Assembly (NCBI RefSeq): GCF_905163445.1
Contig: NC_053190.1
Location: 870,501 to 934,500, forward strand
Direction: 5' to 3'
Source: Pararge aegeria
Lineage: Eukaryota; Arthropoda; Insecta; Lepidoptera; Nymphalidae
DNA: 64,000 nucleotides
In this document: piece by piece, positions 10,871-20,012 of the stretch
Position numbering within the stretch: position 1 is the stretch's first letter
How the letters are laid out: each line of letters opens with the position of its first letter
The notes under the pieces: model-generated
What the model was told of the DNA's origin: nothing
Seen by the model: only the letters and a program-made list of their open reading frames with translations
The model's database searches: none
Position numbers and translations under genes: made by a program

Positions 10871-11734
10871 TTTTTCAAATACGTATAATAGTTAAATTCA
10901 TCCCTCAAAGTGACTCTTCAATAGTGAGCACATTTTATATGCAATGTAAGCTAAATTCAAATTCAAATGCATAATTGGAGTTGAATATGATTTTGATTAA
11001 AAGCGAACAACAAGGTGGTTTTTTTTTAAACCAAAATTCTTTGGTTTCTTAATAGCATCGTGTTAAAACCATAGATTGCGTGATTATGTTGATAGCCCTA
11101 CATTGTTCTTAGTGACAGACCTTTTAACTGACACTTAAAAAGACACTTCGCAAACGTTAAACGTTTCCGAGTTACGAAACTATATAATTTCGTTGTAAAT
11201 TGGTGGAAATTTTCCGTTTTAGAGAAGCATTCCACACTACTGATTTTTATTTTACAAGGTTCGCTGGCTAGATGTATGTACGCACTTGCGTTTTTAAAAC
11301 AATGTTGTATTAGGTTCACTTTACAATGGAATATTGTTTTGGAATTCTCGAATTAATTGGACGATCAGGATCGGTCGAGTGGGAGCTGGTAAACAAGGTA
11401 ACAAACAAACGAGTATACCATTATGAACATTCTTAGAAAAAACCTTTTTTTATTTTATTTATTTATTGCTTTTGAAGTCGATTCTTTAAAAAGGTCTTAC
11501 TTTTTTTTGTGTTTACAAATCGTCTTTCCTTAGAAGCTTAACAACGGTAAACGAATTGTTTGGCAACTGTTATAAAACAATAACAGATTATTCAAAAAAG
11601 TCTAAGTAATAGTTTCGTAGAAGAACTAGATCATAGGTTAATAGAAGATTCAGAAAAGAAGTTGCAACAATTATTACATTTCAACCGAATAAAAAAAAAC
11701 CAAAGCATAACACGGAGATTATTATACACAACAT
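10871..11734. other. Anonymous spacer
   Basis: No repeat recognised. A 73-codon minus-strand frame (11098-11319) rich in K, F and S has no motif I know and no flanking splice signals. I do not call it a gene. Confidence 0.4.
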
Positions 11735-11850
11735 CAACCCACTACGCTGCTTCAATGTGGGTTGGTGGATTTGACCTGTTAGTGATGAAAAATGGGGACG
11801 AGAGATTAACGTGCTCTCTGAAGCATGGGGTTAGAAATGCCAATACCTAA
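11735..11850 (+). repeat. Rep-Z fragment
   Basis: CCCACTACGCTGCTTCAATG then GTTGGTGGATTT and TTAACGTGCTCTCTGAAGCA are blocks of a lepidopteran repeat also seen at 31.4-31.7, 40.9 and 41.15 kb. Confidence 0.5.
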
Positions 11851-11976
11851 AGACAAACATACATTTAAAAAATGTGTAAAAACAGATCTAATACAGCGAG
11901 GTTACTATTCATTTGATTAATTTCTTAATGACAAGGTAGATTGTGAGCAGCCAGCTTCGCTCTCATCTCCCGCAAG

Positions 11977-12150
11977 ATAGATGTAAATGTTGATGTTGGA
12001 AAAGGGCAACTACTGAGTCTTTTGCCGGATATTCTCGGTAGAATCTGCTTTCCGAACCGGTGGTAGAGTCACTACAAACAGACATATTTGTCGTTTCAAA
12101 AGTGCTTATAAAGAAGGCCTACTTGAAATAAAAGAATTTTGATTTTTTTG
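11977..12150 (+). mobile_element. LINE-b 3' end
   Basis: TAAATGTTGATGTTGGAAAA, TCTTTTGCCGGATATTCTCG, GAACCGGTGGTAGAGTCACT and CCTACTTGAAATAAAAGAAT followed by a TTTTGA-type tail. Matching copies are at 14.1 (minus), 15.3, 41.0 and 63.7 kb. Only the non-coding 3' end remains. Confidence 0.75.
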
Positions 12151-12180
12151 ACAAAACCTAATATACCTAACAATTATTGG

Positions 12181-12248
12181 ATGGACCTGCGAATCGAACC
12201 CAGATCCTCTTAAGTTGGACATAACTATCACTTTACCAAAGAGGCGGT
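12181..12248 (-). mobile_element. tRNA-like SINE head
   Basis: Read on the minus strand, CCTCTTTGGTAAAGTGATAG and GGGTTCGATTCGCAGGTCC resemble pol III A and B boxes with tRNA spacing. No recognisable SINE body follows, so it is a head fragment or a separate minor family. Confidence 0.5.
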
Positions 12249-12659
12249 TTAACTACTCGCATAGTTATATACATCGAATCGTGTCTCCGACAAAATTTTA
12301 TACCTGGCCTTTTTGCAAAGAATTTTATTAAAAATATTTCAGTTTTTTCCTGCACTGGCATTTTGCTATCAAATGATTGTATCTATGATAGGAATCAAAT
12401 ATGAATAAATTACAATATGTGAGCAGTTTCTGTGTAAAGGATTAATAAACCGTTTGTTTGGAAAAAACAATACACAGTGAAACAAAAAAAAAACTTTTTA
12501 TTCCAGTGGCGCTAATGGTTTAAATTCCTCTATTCAGTTCACGAACAGTTAGAATGTATTTTTCCAAATAAAGGTTTTATTTTTGCTAGTTTTTGCCTGG
12601 GTCTTTGACCGCGTTTATTTCAGTATTAAAAAAAATCGTGGGAACAGCAATTGTTTGCT

Positions 12660-12885
12660 ACGCGCGCAGACAAGTTGTTGTGCATACAATGAGTCTTCGT
12701 TCCGGACACGTTTCCTTAAATATATCGGGATACTTGAGAAGAAAAGTTGCCACCACTACTTGCCCTGATTGTGACAGGCCAGGAGACGTATACCGTGTAT
12801 TACTCGAATTTGTTAGTAAAGATTCAGTGTGGCGGCAAACCCTATTCTCAGACAGGTTGGCGGCTGCAACAGTGCCCTGGGACAT
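12660..12885 (+). pseudogene. LINE ORF2 C-terminal remnant
   Basis: The open frame over 12593-12970 includes SLRSGHVSLNISGYLRRKV, then CPDCDRPGDVYRVLLEF. SGH..LN..GY and CP.C....DV.HVL.EC form the C-terminal zinc-like pattern of R1/jockey-type ORF2. Here the histidine is tyrosine and the last cysteine is phenylalanine, so the finger is broken. A SINE-2 head follows directly. A host-gene origin is unlikely. Confidence 0.55.
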
Positions 12886-12888
12886 CCT

Positions 12889-13040
12889 CTTCCTAGCCCA
12901 GTGGGAAGGACTTCGACTTAACTTAGGGGGACCGGGTTGGAACCCCAGCACGCACCTCCAACTTTTCTAAGTTACTTGGGTTTTAAGAAATTAAAATATC
13001 ACTTGCTTCAATGGTCAACGAAAGCATCGTTAGGAAAACT
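12889..13040 (+). mobile_element. SINE-2 copy, 5' part only
   Basis: AGCCCAGTGGGAAGGACTTC (A box), GGGTTGGAACCCC (worn B box), AGCACGCACCTCCAACTTTT and AATATCACTTGCTTCAATGG. The copy stops at CATCGTTAGGAAAAC, losing the 3' half. Confidence 0.75.
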
Positions 13041-13503
13041 ACGCTACTAACTATTTATGTAGGCTCTCTACATAACAACATTGTACAATATGAAATATGA
13101 AAAACTACGTAGATAAAAACAGTTTGAGATCTTAAATTGTTATTATCTATGTTAAGGAAAAAGCCATGTATTGCTCATAGTAGATACTTAAACCGGTACT
13201 TACAACAGCTTACAAGTATCTAGATAACAATTATAGGCACCTTAGTAAGGAATATGGAGCCAGGAGCGTAATGCATTCAAGATTTGCCATGTATCGACTA
13301 ACATGTCGTACCGAGGTTGGGATTTGCATAACCAACAGAGGCACCGATGAAGAAACCGCTTTGTTTGTCAAAGACAAACCTAACTTGTGGTCTGACTTTA
13401 TATGGTATAGATTCTCTTTCACATTTAAACTTAACGTAATGCACTATGTGTCGTTTAAATTTATGTTATAAAGTACAAAAAAATGTAAAAATTTACGTCC
13501 TAT
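13041..13503. other. Anonymous spacer
   Basis: No gene or repeat recognised. Two overlapping open frames of about 65 codons on opposite strands (13231-13471) have no motifs. Confidence 0.4.
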
Positions 13504-13769
13504 GCAAATTCAAATTCAAAAATCTTTTTATTGGATATATGGCCCTATCACAGGCACTTATAATGCGTTCATACATATCTGTTTATATAATTGTACGGTA
13601 ATAACCCCGTTCGCCACCTAAATCTTAAAGCTACGAGGGTTTCAAACGACCCCTGGTTTAAGAATAACCCACAACAAACTTAGCCGGGTATTTTTTTTGT
13701 TATCACCATCTCACAGTTGATTAATATTAAGCTATGAAGTTAGAGCAATTCACACATAAGCTTTTTTTT
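13504..13769 (-). mobile_element. LINE-a 3' end, AATTTG-tailed subfamily
   Basis: The plus strand starts with CAAATTCAAATTCAAAAATC, so the tail is AATTTG rather than TTTGAC. It then runs through CTAAATCTTAAAGCTACGAG, AACTTAGCCGGG and TTATCACCATCTCAC to AGAGCAATTCACACATAAGC. The 5' truncation point lies in a poly-T that directly abuts the candidate exon's splice acceptor. Confidence 0.8.
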
Positions 13770-13779
13770 TCCTTAACAG

Positions 13780-13988
13780 AACAAATAGGCCACCGTAGCC
13801 ACATAAAGTCAAAAAATAAGTGGGATATACTCGAAAACATACCCTACCAACTAGACTTCACTATACTATATGAGAAGAGAATATCAGTAATTATGAACAG
13901 GTCTGAGGTTATTTTCACAATTTTTGACTCACTTGATAATGGATTATTACAAGACCTGGTAAATAAAATAAAAGGCTATAATTTGTAA
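13780..13988 (+). CDS. Candidate 3'-terminal coding exon, unknown protein
   Basis: A pyrimidine tract (13761-13774) ends in CCTTAACAG, a good splice acceptor. From 13780 a frame stays open for about 69 codons to TAA at 13986-13988. It reads KSKNKWDILENIPYQLDFTI, then LYEKRISVIMNRSEVIFTIF and DSLDNGLLQDLVNKIKGYNL. The peptide has balanced hydrophobic and charged residues, a probable amphipathic C-terminal helix and no low complexity. The intron would be phase 1. An ATTAAA hexamer lies about 70 bases after the stop. I recognise no domain and name no product. No partner exon was found upstream in the window. It could be a terminal exon of a host gene, a lost repeat, or a chance ORF. Confidence 0.35.
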
Positions 13989-14120
13989 TTAAATGATAAA
14001 CATAACGCTTAGCGGAGTTGTAACGTCATACGGAAATCAGGTTGCAAGATTTGAATTAAAAAACAAAATTGAACGTAAAAACAACGTATTTTAATTGAAA
14101 TCGAAAAATTATCATCAAAA

Positions 14121-14500
14121 TTCTAAATTCAAAATTCGTTTATTTCAAGTAGGCTTTTGAAAAGTCAAGTATGTCTGTTTGTAGTGACTCTACCACCGGT
14201 CGAGAAGGCAGATTCTACCGAGAAGAAGCCGGCAAATAATTCAGCAGTTCCACTTTTACAACATCCTTTTATAATCTTATAATCATTGTTTTATCCTGTG
14301 TGAGTTGAAAGCGGAGCGGCTTGCTTCCAGGCAACCTTGTTATTAAATTCATCAATAGTTTAATAAAATCTTATGGTAAATGTAATATTACCTTCGGTAT
14401 CATGTTTTAAAAGCATATAATTAGCCCCACAAAAGTTTTCTGCACATTCCTTATATAATTTATGACCGTTTTATCATCGCTTCAGTACAACGGAAAAATA
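14121..14500 (-). mobile_element. LINE-b 3' end, longest copy
   Basis: On the plus strand it begins TTCAAAATTCGTTTATTTCA (complement of the TTTTGAA tail), then AGTGACTCTACCACCGGTCG and GCAGATTCTACCGAGAAGAA. It continues upstream through GCTTCCAGGCAACC and AATAAAATCTTATGG. Its 5' limit is uncertain. Confidence 0.7.
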
Positions 14501-15340
14501 TATTTACGTATCGAAAGCGTGTTATAAAGATCTATTTAAATAAAAAAAAATATGACTCTGAATCTTTTGCATTTTCATTAAAAGCTATCAATCGTAATGC
14601 CGATTACTCAAACTTTAAAAACAGTTCTTTAAAACACTCTTCCAACTTCCATTTCAACGCTCTACCTACTCACTTCCCCCCCGATGTCGTCGAGCCCTGG
14701 GGCTCTTCTCATGGCGAGCTTTCGCGCTCGCCCCACTCCCTCGGTGACGCCGTAGCAACCCCTCAGGTGGTTATCGGCAAGTGTCCTTCCGAAAAAGCAA
14801 AGTATACCTACTCACGAAAGTCCTGATACAATCTGTCCAGCCATTCCTCTAAAACAGCTCTAGGTAACCTAACTCGGTAGCTTTAGAGACTGTCAGAGAA
14901 GTCTTCGAATGTTTAATTATTACAACGTAACTTGGGGTTAAAGTTAAACGTGGCGTATCGCCAGCAGTCACTACGCATGTTTGGGGTGGGACTGGCCGCG
15001 AGCCAAGCGCGGTCAAATTGAATTGAAAGAACCCAAATTTATAACCGCATATGTAAAAATAGTTTGAAAGTCTCGTTTATACTGCCTAGATTTATTTAAA
15101 CCTGACTGCGGTGAAATATGAAAAAAGGGGTTTTTGGATTGCATCAATTAATTAAGTGGCGTATTCATTAATAAGGTGGCCTACCTGCCGTTACTAGGTT
15201 CTGTTATCACTAATAAAGCAGAGTGGTTTCTGATGCTTCCATACTATATAGTTGTGTACACGGTTTCTGCATGTTCTTAATTCTGTGGTGATATGGCATT
15301 ATCGCAAAACAGATAAAATGTGATTCCCTAATCTATCTAA
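14501..15340. other. Spacer with a GC-rich patch
   Basis: At 14680-14770 a GC-rich stretch (GTCGTCGAGCCCTGGGGCTC, then CGCGCTCGCCCC) stands out from its surroundings. It has no ORF and no match in the window. A second patch at 14950-15010 is similar in composition. Both may be remnants of a GC-rich transposon. I cannot say more. Confidence 0.3.
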
Positions 15341-15480
15341 TTAAGTTTCTTGCCGGCTTCTTCTCGGTAGAATCTGCCTTCTGAACCGGTGGTAGAGTCA
15401 CTACACACAGACAGACTTGACATTTCAGAAGTGCTTATATTAGGCCTACTTGAAATAAATAAATTTTGAATTTTTGAATT
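15341..15480 (+). mobile_element. LINE-b 3' end
   Basis: TTTCTTGCCGGCTTCTTCTC, GAACCGGTGGTAGAGTCACT and GCCTACTTGAAATAAATAAA, ending in TTTTGAATTTTTGAATT. It is close to the family's usual sequence. Confidence 0.8.
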
Positions 15481-15547
15481 ATGATGACCGTAGTATGATC
15501 TGATGTGTAAATTTATTGATTTGACCTTTATTTGCTTCCATTGACCA

Positions 15548-15584
15548 ATGAGGCAGTGAACTTAACTAAAGTTCACTGCCTCAT
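15548..15584. other. Perfect 16-bp stem hairpin
   Basis: ATGAGGCAGTGAACTT and its exact complement are separated by AACTA. It is the shortest-loop perfect hairpin found, outside any recognised repeat, and follows the LINE-b copy by about 70 bases. Confidence 0.7.
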
Positions 15585-15796
15585 AGGTCTTGAGGCTAGC
15601 TTATTTAAATACGGATCGCAAGGTCCTATGTTAATTTCCTGGTAAGCCCAAAAAATTTTTTATTCTATTAAAAATATTCCGTATCAGTAGGGAGTAAGGA
15701 AATAACTTTTACCCACTCCCGTGTGGTTACAACGAACAGGTTAAGAAATCAGTCCCGGTTATTTGTTACTAACATGTGGTAACATTACTAAAACGT

Positions 15797-16010
15797 TTGA
15801 CTACAATCTCACCTGGAGCGTAAGTGTTGTTGCAGTTTAAGATAGTATCGGGCTAACCTGTTAGGGGTAAGGCAGTTATATGCAAGCCCATATCGCTAAT
15901 CGGCTTCTACGCGACAGCGTACTGAAACGCTAAATCACTTAGCGGCACAACTTTATCGGTAGGGTGGTAACTAGCCACGGCCGAAGCCTCCCACCGGACA
16001 AAATGTACAA
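15797..16010 (-). mobile_element. SINE-3 copy, 3' part (first of a tandem pair)
   Basis: The plus strand shows CTACAATCTCACCTGGAGCG, GGGCTAACCTGTTAGGGGTA, TTAGCGGCACAAC and GGCCGAAGCCTCCCACCGGA, the complement of the SINE-3 body without its tRNA-like head. A second copy in the same orientation starts within about 15 bases. Confidence 0.75.
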
Positions 16011-16023
16011 CATATTCTCGTTT

Positions 16024-16262
16024 GTTTTTTTTCCACCTCATGTTAGCCCTTGCGACCTAACCTAGAGCATAAGTGATGATGCAGTCTAAGATGGTAACGA
16101 GTTAACCTGTTAGGGAGTATGTTATATTATAAACCCCTAATCAACCCCATGCGTAAGTACAGGAACGCTTAATAGCATAGCGGCAAATTCCCGAATTTCC
16201 CCTGCCAGTAATAGAACCCTAGACCTCTAACTTACAGCGTTCTCGGCTGTGCCAGGGAGGTC
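16024..16262 (-). mobile_element. SINE-3 copy with head, internally deleted
   Basis: The plus strand starts TTTTTTTTCCACCTCATG (tail) and ends GCCAGTAATAGAACCCTAGA (worn B box) and GCTGTGCCAGGGAGGTC (A box, complement). The TCTGGTGGGAGGC middle is missing. Confidence 0.75.
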
Positions 16263-16437
16263 GCCCATGTCAGTTACCGGGACGAATAATATCGCCACTC
16301 ATTCGATTTACGTCACTTTGTTGTTCGATGACCACGTCATGGTGTAGTTAGACTGACAGGGAGATGCTATTACTTCCAGAGGTACCAGTCCAATTCCAGA
16401 TGTATATCTGGAATATTTATATATTAATCTGGTATTT

Positions 16438-16646
16438 TTGGAACCGACAGGATTTGAACCTGCGACTCTCTGGCAATCGCGGCCTGAGCGCTTTCTCTAA
16501 TTAAACTACGGCTCTCCTACCGTCGATGCAGAAATAAGTATATGCCTTTCAAATCAGTCTTACAGCGACTGTAGCGTCATCTCGTAAGAAACGTTGGAGT
16601 TTCGATCTACTTTTTCAAAGGTCCATATTACAATGACACTTTTGAA
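16438..16646 (-). repeat. tRNA-like repeat with conserved upstream block, copy 1
   Basis: Read on the minus strand, a block starting CATTGTAATATGGACCTTTG and ending GCTACAGTCGC precedes GGCATATACTTATTTCTGCA and then a tRNA-like stretch: TAGTTTAATTAGAGAAAGCG (A box) and GCAGGTTCAAATCCTG (B box, perfect T-stem). The acceptor stem does not pair and the anticodon loop lacks U33, so it is not a working tRNA gene. The upstream block is shared with the copy at 33163. Confidence 0.65.
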
Positions 16647-16929
16647 ACTTTTAATTTTTATTAGTGTTTTTACCTACACTTGGGAGGAATTACAAACGTC
16701 TTGGAATTGAGTACACACAGGTTGACTCTAGAAATTATAAAATCTCGCTGCAAACTTGTAAATATGGCGTTACGCCAAACTTAGTTGTGTCTAAGAGTAC
16801 TGGCGGTGCGCCAAACATGACCGTTTGGTATCGAATGACCCCAGGACTAGCCAGGGTCGGATTACTAAACTGGTTGCGCATTACAAGCCGAGCCGCACGA
16901 GATGAATTTTGCTTTATTAGACGCTGCAC
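16647..16929. other. Open region of unknown nature
   Basis: Part of a 131-codon plus-strand frame (16664-17059) whose second half is Rep-P, so the frame is not a gene. The first half carries two similar blocks, GGCGTTACGCCAAAC and GGCGGTGCGCCAAAC, about 40 bases apart, hinting at a decayed repeat. Confidence 0.35.
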
Positions 16930-17085
16930 AAGTGGGTTACCAACCTACCTACGCCTCAGGTTAATGGTCCTAAGGTTAGCGGCACGTTACACACCTTGTG
17001 TTCCTTGCATGCTCTGCGAACTGGTGGTGTTTGTTCTGTTTACAGGCGATGGTTTTTAACTACCTAATTATCAGGTGAGCCCTTA
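16930..17085 (+). repeat. Rep-P 3' part
   Basis: CCTACGCCTCAGGTTAATGG, GTGTTCCTTGCATGCTCTGC and ACAGGCGATGGTTTTTAACT match the 3' half of Rep-P. The head is absent. Confidence 0.6.
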
Positions 17086-17159
17086 GCTTTATTTTTTAAT
17101 TGTCACTATAAAAAATTAGATTTACCTTGTATCTTATATCTTTAAACGATCAATTCTTG

Positions 17160-17335
17160 TATATATATAACTGGAATCTCGGCTCAAACGATTTTCATGA
17201 AATTTAGTATACAGGGGGTTTCGGGGGCGATAAATCGATCTAGCTAGGATTCATTTTAAGAAAATGTCATTTTATTTGTGTTTTCCGGTAATAAACGATT
17301 TGGTGGAAACGAAGTTGCACGGGTCAGCTAGTGTA
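17160..17335 (+). repeat. Rep-J-like 3' part
   Basis: AACGATTTTCATGAAATTTA, ACAGGGGGTTTCGGGGGCGA, then ACGAAGTTGCACGGGTCAGC and TAGTGTAATAATAA. It has the cytosine-rich terminus and short A/T repeat end typical of this repeat type. Confidence 0.5.
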
Positions 17336-17412
17336 ATAATAATTTAGTATTGTTCAAAAATATTTCCACCAAACCTTAGCACCACTCGCTATTTTAACTG
17401 TACGATTACATT

Positions 17413-18457
17413 CGTGGGGGAGCTAGATCCCCCATGCAAATAAATTGATTTTTAAGAGATGATTAATTTTAAAATTAATGAAAGGTATATAGAAATATAT
17501 TATTTATTTATTTATTTAAGTAATAATACATATGGATGGAAATAATAATTACAAACTAAAATTAATATTTATAATAAATATAGACCGCCCCCGCAAAATT
17601 TATCCCATAGCTGGATAGATGCTATTTATAGAGGCATAAAAACACTGCCTTTTATTATTTAACATGTATCAGTAAATCGAATCTAAATCTAAATAAATGA
17701 ATCTATTTTGGTTTCTAATATAATTAATTAATTATTTTTTTTAAAGTTTCGAATTCCAAAAAAAAAAAACAAAAAATTAAAGGTTAATTTTAAATATGAT
17801 AACATTTTTAGCGTAAAAAACGGCCTTATATTTTCAGTATCTAGTTTAAACGCCACAAACGATACTTACTAAGTAAATCAAAACGAATTGAGTCTTTAGT
17901 TCCCAATAGTTTTATAATCTCACATGTAATACAATCATAAAATTTGGGTATTTTCATGACACAAAAATTACATGGGTGATACAAAACTTTGTTCACTTAT
18001 TGAATCAGTATCATTTTACTATTCTTATTATTGCAAGCTTATTTAATTAAAATATCTGTTTTTCTATTTCCGAATATTGTACACTATAACTAAAGCTTCT
18101 AATTGTTTTCATTTTTGGAGTAATGCTATTATCTTTACTAATGTTTATTTTTGCTTCTTGTTTTTTCATGTCTCATGTGCTTTATGGTTTGAGGAAATTC
18201 ATATTTTGTGAGTACTGCGGCGCATATCTTCACAAAAAACAAAATAAACTTGCAATATTCTACTTACGTATCTACACTCGTGGAGGACCTAGGTCCTCCA
18301 ACACGTACATGCTAAACTATATGCTGAAACCCGATGTACGGTTACCATTCTGTAGCTTTCTGGCGGCACAAGGAATATACGGACTCGCGAGTGCGTGTCG
18401 TTCATAATTTAAAAAAAAATACGAAAATGTGTCTAGTGGGGGACCCTACTCCCCCAC
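17413..18457. other. Spacer with three related short palindromes
   Basis: Three palindromic motifs share the pattern GTGGRGGA...TCCYCCAC: near-palindrome at 17413-17436, perfect 20-bp TGGAGGACCTAGGTCCTCCA at 18281-18300, and 18436-18457. LINE-d occupies 17583-17704. A 94-codon frame at 18123-18407 covers the middle palindrome but has no recognised motif. Confidence 0.5.
17583..17704 (+). mobile_element. LINE-d 3' end
   Basis: CCGCCCCCGCAAAATTTATC, CCATAGCTGGATAGATGCTA and the tail AATCTAAATCTAAATAAATG. It is about 90% identical by eye to the minus-strand copy at 19037-19150. The tail type indicates a LINE-mobilised element, though no protein remains. Confidence 0.65.
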
Positions 18458-18721
18458 GAGTGGTTTTAAGGGATTCAGCAAAACTTTTGTGATAGTGACA
18501 TTAACTGAAATATAACCAACATAATAAGTGATCTTTGTTTTTAAGATATATATACTAACTCTTTTACTTTATCACAAAACTTTTAGTGCATAAGAAAGTA
18601 AACTTCCCTGCTATGCGTTAGAGGTAACTTTCCATTTTTTCTTTAATCGTGTGCAGCGAATAATAAATCTGTCAGAAAGTTTAAGAATATGGTATCTTTT
18701 ATCTCATCAGTTCTATCGATA

Positions 18722-19000
18722 TACTTATTTCTGTCGTTATACTTATTATTGTCGTAACACAGCATTGCAAAAATGCAGCTTGCATTATTGCAATGCTGTG
18801 TTCCGGTCTGAAGGGCGTGGTTGCCAGTGTAATATCAGGCATATATGGCTTAACACCTACGCCTCAAATTGATGGACACAAAGCGGCACGTTGCTGGACG
18901 TGCTCCTTGCCCTGTGAAGTTTTGCTCTGTTTATAGGCCATGGTTTTCCACTCACCATCAAGTGGGCCATCTGCTTGGTCCGTCAATTATGATTATAAAA
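18722..19000 (+). repeat. Rep-P copy with palindromic core
   Basis: ATTGCAATGCTGTGTTCCGG, GGGCGTGGTTGCCAG, CTTAACACCTACGCCTCAAA and GGGCCATCTGCTTGGTCCGT are in family order. Its 5' part is a hairpin: AACACAGCATTGCA at 18757 is inverted as TGCAATGCTGTGTT at 18791. Confidence 0.75.
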
Positions 19001-19036
19001 ATATATCTAGATATACCTCCTTGCTGCTGAGCAAAT

Positions 19037-19150
19037 TCATTTATTTAGATTTAGATTAGATTTACGGATACAGGTTAATATAAGCCAATGTTTTTGAGCC
19101 TCTATGAATAGCATCTATCCAGCTATGGGATAAATTTTGCGGGGGCGCTC
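19037..19150 (-). mobile_element. LINE-d 3' end, inverted relative to the 17.6-kb copy
   Basis: The plus strand starts TTCATTTATTTAGATTTAGA and ends TTTTGCGGGGGCGC, the reverse complement of the copy at 17583. The two bracket about 1.3 kb that includes a Rep-P copy. Confidence 0.65.
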
Positions 19151-19410
19151 TAATTGATTTACATTAAGCTTATTTCATCGCAAAAATTGTATTTTTATGC
19201 GAAAACGTGCCTTCGGTCAGCATCACGTTTTTATTTCTGCACGGATTTTCGGAGCCTTTTCGATTTACAGCGGTCAAAGTAAATTATTAACGTTCCGCCG
19301 GTACCTACTTAAGTGCGTTATTTTAAATCATAACACGTATCTCTTTGGATTCTCGATTATTGTGGACTTATTTTGTCGCTAACTTCGTATATTTATGTTA
19401 TCATAAAACC

Positions 19411-19576
19411 ATGACCGGCCCTTCTCCGGCCATTTCTGTTTACTTCTTTTCGCTAACTTTAAGTTTTTTCACAAAGAATCATTTAATAAGAATAGCCGAA
19501 GTGCGAGACAGACTCACACATGAAGGTATCAAAGTGGATTCTTGCCACAATACCAAAAGCTTACTTATAGCGGAAG
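19411..19576 (+). CDS. Candidate coding exon ending at a consensus donor
   Basis: ATG at 19411 has a good insect context (AAAACCATGA). The frame continues through MTGPSPAISVYFFSLTLSFF, HLIRIAEVRDRLTHEGIKV and DSCHNTKSLLIAEG, and meets CGGAAG|GTAAGT at 19576/19577, a textbook donor in phase 1. A 5' splice acceptor is also possible instead of a start: CTAAC at 19453-19457 followed by TTTTTTCACAAAG at 19464-19476. RIAEVRDRLTHEGI faintly recalls the helix sequence EIRDRLL.EGV of paired domains, but the rest does not fit, so I assign no function. SINE-1 and LINE-a debris lies directly downstream, as expected in an intron. The next exon was not found. Confidence 0.35.
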
Positions 19577-19601
19577 GTAAGTCCATACTATGAAACATAT
19601 T

Positions 19602-19658
19602 AAATATAAGTATACTACGACATTACACACATCGCCATCTGGCCCCAAAGTAAGCAAA
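19602..19658 (-). mobile_element. SINE-1 3' tail fused to LINE-a
   Basis: The minus strand reads ...GACTTTGCTTACTTTGGGG, then CCAGATGGCGATGTGTGTAA and TGTCGTAGTATA. It follows the 3' end of the LINE-a copy at 19659-20012 without a gap. GGCCAGA and GTGTAAT differ from other SINE-1 copies (GGCTAGA, GTGTATT) but match the fusion at 8331. Confidence 0.75.
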
Positions 19659-20012
19659 GTCAAAATCAAATATTTATTTTTTCAAATAGGCACATAGGTG
19701 GCACTTTTGATACTTACATTACATGTAAAATATGATATAGAAGTGAGTTGATGGTGATAACTATTTAGTTAGACGTATTTACGTCTACTTAAAACTAAAG
19801 CTACGAGGGTTCCAAACGCGCCCTGGTCTAAGAAGAAGCCCACAACAAACTTAGCCGGTTTTTTTTTCTGATAAAACCATCTCATATTGTCATTTAAAAC
19901 TTTTAAAGAAACAAAGTGGTAAAATCAATAATTTACACCCAGGCCTTTTTATCGTTGACGTAGTACTTAATAATATAATAGGACTTTTCTATAAGCTTAC
20001 TTTTCCTTAACA
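19659..20012 (-). mobile_element. LINE-a 3' end
   Basis: The plus strand runs from GTCAAAATCAAATATTTATT through CCTGGTCTAAGAAGAAGCCC and AACTTAGCCGG to ATAGGACTTTTCTATAAGCT, which covers the end of ORF2 and the 3' UTR. Confidence 0.8.

Noticed and set aside
16438..16520. A functional tRNA gene on the minus strand
   Set aside because: The acceptor stem does not pair, the anticodon loop lacks U33, and the sequence recurs as a repeat.
16664..17059. A 131-codon plus-strand frame, the longest in the window
   Set aside because: Its second half is Rep-P sequence shared with non-coding copies, so the frame crosses a repeat junction.
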